Shown here: one piece after another, positions 1 to 5,479 of the stretch
Numbering within the stretch: the first letter of the stretch is position 1
How the letters are laid out: the number at the start of each line of letters is the position of its first letter
DNA from: Burkholderiaceae bacterium
Lineage (GTDB): Bacteria > Pseudomonadota > Gammaproteobacteria > Burkholderiales > Burkholderiaceae
DNA: 6,087 bases
Reading direction: 5' to 3'
Assembly: GCA_025057735.1 (NCBI GenBank)
Contig: JANWUU010000158.1
Location: 1-6,087 of the forward strand
Made by a program: the position numbers and the translations under genes
The notes under the pieces: model-generated
The model's input: the letters and a program-made list of their open reading frames with translations, nothing else
What the model was told of the DNA's origin: nothing
Database searches by the model: none

Positions 1-268
1 CCGCCATGCGGCGTGCGTCGGCCCGATTCTCCTCGGCCGTGTACTGCGCGGCCTTGCGCATCCACTCGAGGTCCGCGCCGGCGCAGAAGGCCGGTCCCCG
101 CGCGGCGAGCACGATCGCGCGCACGTCGGCATCGGCGCCCAAGCGTGCGAATGCCTGCGCCAGTTCCTCGACCATGGTGTCGTTGAATGCGTTGCGCACC
201 TTCTCGCGCGCCAGCCAGATCACCGCAACGTGGTGCGCGATCGAGATCTCCAGCGTCTGTGTCGTCAT
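1..268 (-). CDS. liuC: Enoyl-CoA hydratase family protein, probable methylglutaconyl-CoA hydratase (partial, N-terminus only)
   Basis: Crotonase-fold hydratase, cut by the left window edge; 89 N-terminal residues are visible. In leucine/isovalerate breakdown LiuC hydrates 3-methylglutaconyl-CoA to 3-hydroxy-3-methylglutaryl-CoA in the cytoplasm. The sequence shows the first crotonase beta strands (VAVIWLAREKVRNAFND, residues 14-30) and the CoA-binding/oxyanion-hole motif FCAGADLEWMRK at 61-72. Residues 73-89 (an AEEN..ADARRMA pattern) resemble the helix after this motif in methylglutaconyl-CoA hydratases. The catalytic acidic residues of crotonases lie further C-terminal and are not visible. 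The ATG start is preceded by GAGGAG (274-279) at a 5-base spacing. It lies 22 bases downstream of the exported hydrolase gene in the same operon as liuB, which supports the LiuC assignment over a generic enoyl-CoA hydratase. The family is certain; the precise substrate is inferred from context. Confidence 0.85.
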   Translation of the reverse strand, partial: MTTQTLEISIAHHVAVIWLAREKVRNAFNDTMVEELAQAFARLGADADVRAIVLAARGPAFCAGADLEWMRKAAQYTAEENRADARRMA

Positions 269-273
269 CGAAG

Positions 274-279
274 CTCCTC
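274..279 (-). promoter_or_regulatory. Ribosome binding site of the liuC-like gene
   Basis: GAGGAG on the minus strand, 5 bases upstream of the ATG at 268. It fixes the hydratase start. Confidence 0.75.
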
Positions 280-290
280 GGCAGCGACCC

Positions 291-1085
291 TCAGCGTAGC
301 CAGCGTTGCAGGAACTCGTCCAGCGCGGCGAGCGCCGCCTGTCGCGCCGCCGGATTGCCGCCCACCCGCACGCCGCCACCCCGGCGCGGCACGTCGACGC
401 GCTGCCGCACCGGCGCGGCGGCATCGAAGCCGTGCACGCTGTCGGGGTACACGCGCACCTCGACGGCCGCACCCTGCGCACGCCAATCTTCGGCGAGCGC
501 CAGGCAGGGCGCCGGGGGCGTCCAGTCGTCCTGCTCCGCCAGCAGCATCAGCAGCGGAACGCCCAGCGCCGGCGCGGCGCGCCGCCCGGGGCAGCCAGGA
601 TAGAACGCGACCGCGGCGGCCGGTGGCGGCGCCGGCTGCGCGGCGAGCGCCGCCAGGACCGTGCTGGCACCGTGCGACCAGCCGACGAGCGCGATGCGCG
701 CGGGGTCGACGTCGGGACGCGCCGCCAGCCACGCGAGCGCGCGCCGCACGTCCTCGCGGCGCATCGCCACCGTCACGCTGCGCTCGGCCTCGGTGCAGAC
801 CTCGCGCCGGCTGCGGGCGGCGAACGAATCGGGCAGCAGCACGTGCCAGCCGGCCGCACGAAAGCGGCGCGCGTAATCGGCGAAGAACGGACGCAGCGTC
901 CCATCCTGTGTCATCAAGCCGGCGCAGCCGTGCAGCAGCACGAGCGCGGGCGCCCGTGCGTCGCCGGCGGGCTGCCAGATTGCCGGCAGCGGCGGCACCC
1001 CGTCGATCGTCACGGCCTGCTGGGCGAGGGCGGCGCGCGCGGCGATCAGCGCGGCCGCCGCAGCCAGGTGCACGCGCCGGCTCAA
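291..1085 (-). CDS. Exported dienelactone-hydrolase-like alpha/beta hydrolase (TTG start)
   Basis: 264-residue alpha/beta hydrolase of the dienelactone hydrolase type. Residues 1-21 look like a cleavable signal peptide: SRR, then an Ala/Leu-rich core, ending ARAALA before QQAV. The mature enzyme is therefore probably periplasmic. Visible motifs are the oxyanion strand VLLHGCAG (49-56), LLPDSFAAR (83-91), the nucleophile elbow GWSHGAS with Ser137, the acid region AEQDDWTP (Asp186 or Asp187) and the catalytic-His motif PDSVHGFD with His218. Four cysteines (54, 97, 165, 194) could form disulfides. The nucleophile is Ser, whereas classical dienelactone hydrolases use Cys, so an esterase/lipase-like reaction is more likely. 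The substrate is unknown. The TTG start was chosen because GAGGAG lies 5 bases upstream and TTGA overlaps the stop of the thioesterase gene, a typical coupling arrangement. An open frame continues upstream but would erase the signal peptide and overlap the thioesterase extensively. Confidence 0.85.
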   Translation of the reverse strand: MSRRVHLAAAAALIAARAALAQQAVTIDGVPPLPAIWQPAGDARAPALVLLHGCAGLMTQDGTLRPFFADYARRFRAAGWHVLLPDSFAARSRREVCTEAERSVTVAMRREDVRRALAWLAARPDVDPARIALVGWSHGASTVLAALAAQPAPPPAAAVAFYPGCPGRRAAPALGVPLLMLLAEQDDWTPPAPCLALAEDWRAQGAAVEVRVYPDSVHGFDAAAPVRQRVDVPRRGGGVRVGGNPAARQAALAALDEFLQRWLR

Positions 1086-1513
1086 GACCGCTCCTCGCCG
1101 GTGACGCGCGCGTAGCGCACCGAATGGTGCGAAAGAAAATCGCCGGTGTTCTGGCCGCGGCATTCGACACAGCCGAAGGCGGTGCGGCGGCCCAGCCGCA
1201 GCACGTTCGCCCGGCAGATGATGGATTCCTCGCGGCCGCTGCGCAGGAAAGCGGTCTGCATGTCGGAGGTGACCCAGGTCTCCTCCAGCCCGCGCAGCGT
1301 CATCACCGCCAGCCACATGGCCACGTCGGCCGCGCCCATGATGGCGGTGGCGCCGATGATGCCGTCCGGGCGTTCGATCGACTCCGCGTACGGCACCAGC
1401 AGCTCGACGCTGCCATGCGCGCAGGACAGGGCGCGGTAGCCGAAGGCGCGCGCAAACGGGGCTTCGGCGAGCAGCGCGTTCAGATCCTCGACCTGCACCA
1501 GCGGTTCGGCCAT
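1082..1513 (-). CDS. PaaI-type hotdog-fold thioesterase
   Basis: 143-residue protein with the size and pattern of single-domain hotdog acyl-CoA thioesterases (PaaI/YigI-like), which hydrolyse acyl-CoA to free acid and CoA in the cytoplasm. The central hotdog helix is GIIGATAIMGAADVAMW (51-67). Asp63 occupies the position of the catalytic acidic residue in PaaI (its ADTA motif), but the usual HGG before this helix is replaced by DGIIGA. The later strands (SDMQTAFLRSG, 83-93; IICRANVLRLGRRTAFGCVE, 98-117) match the typical beta-sheet core. The ATG at 1513 has GGAG seven bases upstream; an in-frame ATG at 1657 would run into the 3' end of liuB and adds a non-hotdog leader, so it is rejected. The stop overlaps the TTG start of the hydrolase by 4 bases. 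It may release CoA from stalled acyl-CoA intermediates of the liu pathway; that role is inferred from context only. Confidence 0.82.
   Translation of the reverse strand: MAEPLVQVEDLNALLAEAPFARAFGYRALSCAHGSVELLVPYAESIERPDGIIGATAIMGAADVAMWLAVMTLRGLEETWVTSDMQTAFLRSGREESIICRANVLRLGRRTAFGCVECRGQNTGDFLSHHSVRYARVTGEERS
1091..1096 (-). promoter_or_regulatory. Ribosome binding site that decides the TTG start of the hydrolase
   Basis: GAGGAG on the minus strand inside the last codons of the thioesterase gene, 5 bases before the TTG at 1085-1083. No ATG is available nearby, so this site is the main evidence for the unusual start codon. Confidence 0.75.
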
Positions 1514-1562
1514 CGGCGCTCCGGCAAAAAGGCGTGGGCAAGGGCGCGATGTTAAGCCGCAG

Positions 1563-1580
1563 GCGGCCGAGCGCGGCCGC
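1563..1580 (-). other. GC-only hairpin just after the liuB stop codon
   Basis: GCGGCC (1563-1568) and GGCCGC (1575-1580) can pair as a 6-bp stem with a 6-base loop, starting one base after the liuB stop on the transcript. No U-tract follows, so this is not a standard intrinsic terminator. It could slow 3' decay or attenuate read-through into the thioesterase gene, or be chance in GC-rich DNA. Confidence 0.25.
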
Positions 1581-1581
1581 G

Positions 1582-3189
1582 CTACATGCGGAACACGCCG
1601 AACCGCGTCTCCGGGATCGGCGCGTTGAGCGCCGCCGACAGACCGAGGGCCAAACACATGCGCGTGTCAAGCGGATCGATCACGCCGTCGTCCCACAGGC
1701 GGGCGGTGGCGTAATACGGGTGCCCCTGCCGCTCGTACTGCTCCAGGATCGGCGCCTTGAAGGCGGCCTCCTCCTCGCGGCTCCAGGTGCCGCCGCGCGC
1801 CTCGATGCCGTCGCGCCGCACCTGCGCCAGCACGCTGGCGGCCTGCTCGCCGCCCATCACGCTGATGCGCGCGTTTGGCCACATCCACAAGAAGCGCGGC
1901 CCATAGGCGCGCCCGCACATGCCGTAGTTGCCGGCGCCGAAGCTGCCGCCGATGATCACGGTGAACTTCGGCACCTGCGCGCAGGCCACGGCCGTCACCA
2001 GCTTGGCCCCGTGGCGCGCGATGCCCTCGTTTTCGTATTTGCGCCCGACCATGAAGCCGCTGATGTTCTGCAGGAAAACAAGGGGCAGGCGACGCTGGCA
2101 GCACAGCTCGACGAAATGCGCGCCCTTCTGTGCGCTTTCGGAGAACAGGATGCCGTTGTTGGCGACGATGCCGACCGGCATGCCGTGAATCCACGCGAAG
2201 CCGGTGACGAGCGTGGTGCCGTAACGCGACTTCCACTCGTCGAACTCGCTGCCGTCGACGAGGCGCGCGATCACCTCGCGCACGTCGTACGGCTTGCGCA
2301 GGTCGGTCGGCACGATGCCGTACAACTCGGCCGGGTCGTAGCGCGGCGGACGCGGGGTGCGTAGCGCCAGCGGCTGCGGTTTCACGTAATTGGTGGTGGC
2401 CAGAATGCGGCGCGCCAGCGCCAGCGCGTGGGCGTCGTTCGCCGCCAGATGGTCGGCCACCCCCGACAGTCGCGTGTGCACGTCGCCGCCGCCCAGCTCC
2501 TCGGCGCTGACCACCTCGCCGGTGGCGGCCTTCACCAGCGGCGGCCCGCCGAGGAAGATCGTGCCCTGGTTTTTCACGATGATCGATTCGTCGCTCATCG
2601 CCGGCACGTAGGCGCCGCCGGCCGTGCAGGAGCCCATCACGACGGCGATCTGCGGAATGCCGGCGGCCGACAGCGTGGCCTGGTTGTAGAAGATGCGGCC
2701 GAAGTGGTCGCGGTCGGGGAAGACCTCGTCCTGGTTCGGCAGGTTGGCGCCGCCGGAGTCGACGAGATAGATGCACGGCAGACGGTTGTCGCGCGCGATC
2801 TCCTGCGCGCGCAGATGCTTTTTTACCGTGATCGGGAAGTAGGTGCCGCCCTTGACGGTGGCGTCGTTGCACACGATCACGCATTCGCGGCCGCTGACGC
2901 GGCCCACGCCGGTGATGATGCCGGCACACGGCGCCTCGTCGTCGTACATGCCCCAGGCGGCCAGTTGCGACAGCTCCAGGAACGGCGTGCCGGGATCGAG
3001 CAATAGCTGCACCCGCTCGCGCGGCAGCAGCTTGCCGCGCGCCACGTGCCGCGCGCGCGCCTCCTCGCCGCCGCCGGCGGCCACCTGCGCGACCCTGGCC
3101 TTCAGGTCCGCCACCAGCGCGCCCATCTGCTCGCGGTGGGCGCGGAACTCGTCGCTGCGCGGATCGACGCGGGTCTCCAGCACGGGCAT
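1582..3189 (-). CDS. liuB: 3-Methylcrotonyl-CoA carboxylase, carboxyltransferase (beta) subunit
   Basis: 535 residues, the usual full length for bacterial LiuB/MccB. It transfers the carboxyl group from carboxybiotin on the alpha subunit (LiuD) to 3-methylcrotonyl-CoA, giving 3-methylglutaconyl-CoA, the committed carboxylation of leucine degradation. Both carboxyltransferase halves are intact. The N-terminal domain has [19 protein letters not shown] (108-126), [20 protein letters not shown] (142-161) and the Gly-rich [11 protein letters not shown] (186-196). The C-terminal domain has [16 protein letters not shown] (344-359), [16 protein letters not shown] (374-389), [16 protein letters not shown] (414-429) and [17 protein letters not shown] (435-451). 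The [17 protein letters not shown] and [16 protein letters not shown] signatures favour methylcrotonyl-CoA carboxylase over propionyl- or acetyl-CoA carboxyltransferases. It starts 18 bases after the isomerase-like gene; GAGGTGGAG lies upstream of the ATG. The C-terminus FGVFRM is typical. The biotin subunit gene is expected beyond the left edge. Confidence 0.96.
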   Translation of the reverse strand: MPVLETRVDPRSDEFRAHREQMGALVADLKARVAQVAAGGGEEARARHVARGKLLPRERVQLLLDPGTPFLELSQLAAWGMYDDEAPCAGIITGVGRVSGRECVIVCNDATVKGGTYFPITVKKHLRAQEIARDNRLPCIYLVDSGGANLPNQDEVFPDRDHFGRIFYNQATLSAAGIPQIAVVMGSCTAGGAYVPAMSDESIIVKNQGTIFLGGPPLVKAATGEVVSAEELGGGDVHTRLSGVADHLAANDAHALALARRILATTNYVKPQPLALRTPRPPRYDPAELYGIVPTDLRKPYDVREVIARLVDGSEFDEWKSRYGTTLVTGFAWIHGMPVGIVANNGILFSESAQKGAHFVELCCQRRLPLVFLQNISGFMVGRKYENEGIARHGAKLVTAVACAQVPKFTVIIGGSFGAGNYGMCGRAYGPRFLWMWPNARISVMGGEQAASVLAQVRRDGIEARGGTWSREEEAAFKAPILEQYERQGHPYYATARLWDDGVIDPLDTRMCLALGLSAALNAPIPETRFGVFRM

Positions 3190-3207
3190 CGGCGCGCTCG
3201 CTCCACC

Positions 3208-3810
3208 TCAGAAGGGGCCGGTGGCCAGCCAGCGCTCGATGTGCGGCAGGCGGTCGTGGCCCCAGAACGGCTCGCCGTCGACGAAGAAAAACGGCGCGCC
3301 GAACACGCCGCGCCCAATCGCCGCCTCCACGTGCGCCTTCAGCCGTTCCTTGAGCGCCGCGTCCTGAATGGCCGCCAGCAGCGCGGTGCGGTCGATGCCC
3401 AGCGCGTCGGCCAGTTCGCCCAGCACCGCCGGCTCGTTGATGTTGCGGTCTTCCACGAAATAAGCGCGAAAGGCGCGGTGCACGAACGGCACCGCCTGCG
3501 CTGCGCCCTGCTCTTGCAGCCACAGCAGGGCGCGCGCGGTGTTCACGGTGTTCAGCGGAAACACGCTCGGCAGCCGGAACGGCACGCCCAGGAAACGGGC
3601 CGAGCGGGCGAAATCGCGTTTCGAATACTCGCCCTTGAGCGGAATGTCGGTCAGCACGCCCTGGCCGGACACCTTGAAGGCGGCCCCCAGCAGCATCGGC
3701 CGGTACTCGATGCGGCGGCCGCAGCGGTTCGCCAGCGCCTCGATGCCGGACAGCGCCAGGTACGAATACGGCGAGGCGAAATCGAAGTAAAACTCGATCG
3801 GGGCGGGCAT
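3208..3810 (-). CDS. 2-Hydroxychromene-2-carboxylate isomerase / kappa-class GST-like (DsbA-fold) protein
   Basis: 200 residues, normal for the HCCA isomerase/kappa GST family: a thioredoxin fold with an inserted helical domain that binds glutathione. The N-terminal FYFDFASPYSYLA (7-19) carries Ser13 at the position of the glutathione-activating serine. The C-terminal GVFGAPFFFVDGEPFWGHDR (168-187) contains the cis-Pro (Pro173) and the FWGxDRL family signature. The characterised family member NahD isomerises an intermediate of naphthalene degradation, but no aromatic-degradation genes are present here, so that activity should not be assumed. The gene lies 41 bases after the methyltransferase stop and 18 before liuB, so it is probably cotranscribed with both. 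A glutathione-dependent isomerisation or detoxification of a reactive unsaturated acyl intermediate is a plausible but unproven role. The ATG has GGAG six bases upstream (3817-3820). Confidence 0.88.
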   Translation of the reverse strand: MPAPIEFYFDFASPYSYLALSGIEALANRCGRRIEYRPMLLGAAFKVSGQGVLTDIPLKGEYSKRDFARSARFLGVPFRLPSVFPLNTVNTARALLWLQEQGAAQAVPFVHRAFRAYFVEDRNINEPAVLGELADALGIDRTALLAAIQDAALKERLKAHVEAAIGRGVFGAPFFFVDGEPFWGHDRLPHIERWLATGPF

Positions 3811-3851
3811 CGCGTTCTCCGTGCGGCGGGGTGCCAGTGTAGCGGGGCGCC

Positions 3852-4652
3852 CTACGCCAGCGTGCCGTAAAAGACGATCGTCTCGTAATCCATCGGCACC
3901 CGGCCGTCGTCCTGCTCAGCCTCGAACAGCGCGCGCAGGCGCGCCAGCATCGGCGCGTAGGCGGGCGACTGCGGCGTGGGCATGTAGGAGGCCGACTGCA
4001 CCCGTGCCACCAGGGTCGGCCAGTCGATGCGGGTGGGGTTGGGCAGGGTGGCGCGGCCCACCGGTGCATGGCCGAAGAAATCGGCGACCAGCGCCGGGTG
4101 CGCATGGCGCGCGCGGATCTTCTCGTAGTCGGTGCCGAACTCCAGCAGCAGTTGCTCGTAGCCCTCCGCAAACGACGAGCCGGTTGCGATGCGTTCGTTC
4201 CAGATCAGCGCCGCGCGCGGCGGCCTGCGCAGGATGCGGCGGGCCTCGCGGTGCGCCGCGGCGGCGTCGAACCAGTGCGCCGCCTGCGCCGCGATCACCA
4301 GGTCGACGCTGGCATCCGGCAGCGTGGTCGCCTCCGCGGTGCCGGCCACGCTGCGGAACGCAGCATGGCCGGCGAGGAAGCGTTCGCCCGCGGCGCGCAT
4401 CGCGGCGTTGGGCTCCACACCGAACACCGTGCAGCCGGCCTGCAAAAAAGGCAGGCAGGACAAGCCGGTGCCGCTGCCCAGATCGGCGACGACGGCGCCC
4501 GGCGGCAGCGCCAGCGCATCGCGCAGCAGCGGCACCAGCGCGGCCGGGTAGCCGGGGCGGGCGGCGGCGTAGTCGTCGGCGCGGTCGCTGAAGCGCTGCG
4601 TGCTCGGAAGGTCCGGCTCCAAGGGGCTCTCCTGCGGTCGGACCGGCAGCAT
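3852..4652 (-). CDS. Class I SAM-dependent methyltransferase
   Basis: Cytoplasmic Rossmann-fold methyltransferase of the Methyltransf_11 type; 266 residues from the ATG used here. RFSDRADDYAAARPGYP (20-36) is the leader common to this subgroup. Motif I, VADLGSGTG (55-63), binds SAM; VFGVEPN (76-82) supplies the acidic residue (Glu80) expected to hold the ribose hydroxyls. DLVIAAQAAHWFD (117-129) is the motif IV region, and the C-terminus DYETIVFYGTLA matches relatives. These proteins typically methylate small molecules, often carboxylates; the substrate is not identifiable. Two starts are possible. The ATG at 4652 has GGAG at 4659-4662 (6-base spacing). The in-frame TTG at 4622 has AGGAG at 4629-4633 (6-base spacing) and gives a 256-residue protein beginning nearer the conserved leader. 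A further in-frame ATG at 4688 lies inside the divergent gene and is rejected. It is probably the first gene of the liu operon. Confidence 0.85.
   Translation of the reverse strand: MLPVRPQESPLEPDLPSTQRFSDRADDYAAARPGYPAALVPLLRDALALPPGAVVADLGSGTGLSCLPFLQAGCTVFGVEPNAAMRAAGERFLAGHAAFRSVAGTAEATTLPDASVDLVIAAQAAHWFDAAAAHREARRILRRPPRAALIWNERIATGSSFAEGYEQLLLEFGTDYEKIRARHAHPALVADFFGHAPVGRATLPNPTRIDWPTLVARVQSASYMPTPQSPAYAPMLARLRALFEAEQDDGRVPMDYETIVFYGTLA
4629..4633 (-). promoter_or_regulatory. Alternative ribosome binding site for a TTG start of the methyltransferase
   Basis: AGGAG on the minus strand, 6 bases before an in-frame TTG at 4622-4620. It is a better Shine-Dalgarno than the GGAG (4659-4662) in front of the ATG at 4652. 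If used, residues 1-10 of the longer form are not made and the gap to the divergent gene grows from 11 to 41 bases. Confidence 0.45.
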
Positions 4653-4663
4653 ACTTCGCTCCG

Positions 4664-5053
4664 ATGAGCGCCGTGCATGCCGCTGCAACGGGCGTCGCCG
4701 CCGAGGCCCCTGCGACCGTCGTCTGCCTGTGCGCCGCCTGGTGCGCGACCTGTGACGCGTACCGCGCGGCGTTCGCGGCGGCGGCGCAGGCGCGGCCGAG
4801 CGCCCGCTTCGTCTGGCTGGACATCGAGGACCAAGAAGCGCTGCTCGACGGCATCGAGGTGGAGAACTTTCCGACCCTGCTGATCGCCGCCGGCACCGAG
4901 GTGTGCTTCTTCGGCCCGATCACGCCGCAAGCGGAGACGCTGGCGCGTCTGCTGCGCGCCCACCTGGACGAGGGCGTGCGTGCTGCGCGGGTCGCACCGG
5001 CGGTGCGGGCGCTGCTGCTGCGTCTGCGTGGCGCAGCAGCGCCAGGCGGCTGA
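4664..5053 (+). CDS. Stand-alone thioredoxin-fold protein with WCATC active site
   Basis: 129-residue thioredoxin-like protein, the only plus-strand gene here. The active site CAAWCATCDAY (23-33) has the redox pair Cys27/Cys30; NFPTLLI (68-74) supplies the cis-proline (Pro70) facing it. The beta strand RFVWLDIED (48-56) and Gly84 (FFGPI) fit the thioredoxin fold. The active-site dipeptide is Ala-Thr rather than the Gly-Pro of classical thioredoxins, so redox potential and partners probably differ. There are two further cysteines (21, 23) close to the active site and one at 81. No signal peptide is evident, so it is probably cytoplasmic. The last 25 residues, rich in Ala, Arg and Leu, extend past the expected final helix. 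The ATG at 4664 has no good Shine-Dalgarno; a GTG at 4673 is an alternative. It diverges from the methyltransferase and converges on the Roadblock gene. The physiological partner is unknown. Confidence 0.82.
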   Translation: MSAVHAAATGVAAEAPATVVCLCAAWCATCDAYRAAFAAAAQARPSARFVWLDIEDQEALLDGIEVENFPTLLIAAGTEVCFFGPITPQAETLARLLRAHLDEGVRAARVAPAVRALLLRLRGAAAPGG

Positions 5054-5059
5054 AGCCGC

Positions 5060-5084
5060 ATGCCGCCGGCCGCGGCGACGTCGC
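5060..5084. other. Small inverted repeats in the convergent gap between the thioredoxin-like and Roadblock genes
   Basis: The 33-base convergent gap holds CGCCG-GCCG-CGGCG (5-bp stem, 4-base loop) and, immediately after, the 10-base perfect palindrome GCGACGTCGC (5075-5084). There is no T-run on either strand, so a canonical intrinsic terminator is absent. Termination here, if any, would be by Rho or by weak hairpins acting in both directions. Such repeats also arise easily by chance at this GC content. Confidence 0.25.
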
Positions 5085-5086
5085 GC

Positions 5087-5479
5087 TCAGCCGAAGCGCG
5101 CGTCGATGCGCAGCGCCGTCTCGCGGGCGCCAGCCAGCGCGGCCGGAAGGTGTTCGGCGTCGGCGATCACCACCATCAGCAGGCGCTTGCGCTGGCGGCC
5201 GAACGGCCGCACCAGCAGCGTGCCGGTGCGGCAGCCGAGCACCAGCCAGCGCGGCCCCGCCAGCGCATGCTCGGCGGCGGCACTGCGCGCCAGCGCCAGC
5301 AGCGAGGCGAGCACGGCGGCGCGGCGGTCGGCCGCCGCCGGCGCGGCCTGCTGGTGCGTGGCGAGCAGCAGTCCGTCCTCCGAGGCGACGGCAGCCAGCG
5401 TCACCGAAGGCAGCCGCGTCAAGAGCCGGTCCAGTTCCTCCTGCATGCCGAGGCCCGCGGGCTGCGGATCAAAGGCCAT
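5087..5479 (-). CDS. Roadblock/LC7-domain protein (MglB/CvnB-like)
   Basis: 130-residue single-domain protein. The pattern is Roadblock/LC7: an N-terminal helix with LDRLLTRLP (16-24), strand VTLAAVASEDGLLLAT (26-41), an Ala-rich helix through the 50s to 70s, strands WLVLGCRTGTLLVRPFG and KRLLMVVIA, and a closing helix. Roadblock proteins dimerise and act as GAPs, activators or scaffolds for partner small GTPases (MglB for MglA, the Cvn conservon proteins in actinobacteria). The partner here is almost certainly the GTPase encoded directly upstream, whose 3' end overlaps this gene by 11 bases. The ATG at 5479 is preceded by GGAGG (5486-5490) at a 6-base spacing; a second Met at residue 12 lacks a good site. 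The role is inferred from fold and pairing; it is probably cytoplasmic and concerned with cell polarity, pili or another signalling output. Confidence 0.8.
   Translation of the reverse strand: MAFDPQPAGLGMQEELDRLLTRLPSVTLAAVASEDGLLLATHQQAAPAAADRRAAVLASLLALARSAAAEHALAGPRWLVLGCRTGTLLVRPFGRQRKRLLMVVIADAEHLPAALAGARETALRIDARFG

Noticed and set aside
230..1555. 441-residue plus-strand open frame
   Set aside because: Antisense to the hydrolase and thioesterase genes, extremely Arg/Ala-rich, no recognisable domain; a GC-rich shadow frame.
1514..1657. Longer thioesterase starting at the ATG at 1657
   Set aside because: It overlaps the 3' end of liuB, and the added residues do not look like a hotdog domain; the ATG at 1513 has a Shine-Dalgarno.
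1086..1670. N-terminal extension of the exported hydrolase, giving a 459-residue protein
   Set aside because: The extension is the thioesterase gene read out of frame and would bury the signal peptide; the TTG start with its GAGGAG is better supported.
1667..4171. 834-residue open frame on the minus strand spanning liuB and its neighbours
   Set aside because: It lies in another frame of clearly real genes (liuB, isomerase, methyltransferase); its translation is Arg/Ala/Pro-rich and low in complexity, as expected of a GC-driven shadow.
4650..4664. CATACT as a -10 element giving a leaderless thioredoxin-like transcript
   Set aside because: Only partial match to TATAAT, no matching -35 at the right distance, and the site overlaps the ATG of the opposite gene.
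4653..4688. Longer methyltransferase starting at the ATG at 4688
   Set aside because: It would lie inside the divergent thioredoxin-like gene, and the extra basic residues are not part of the methyltransferase fold.
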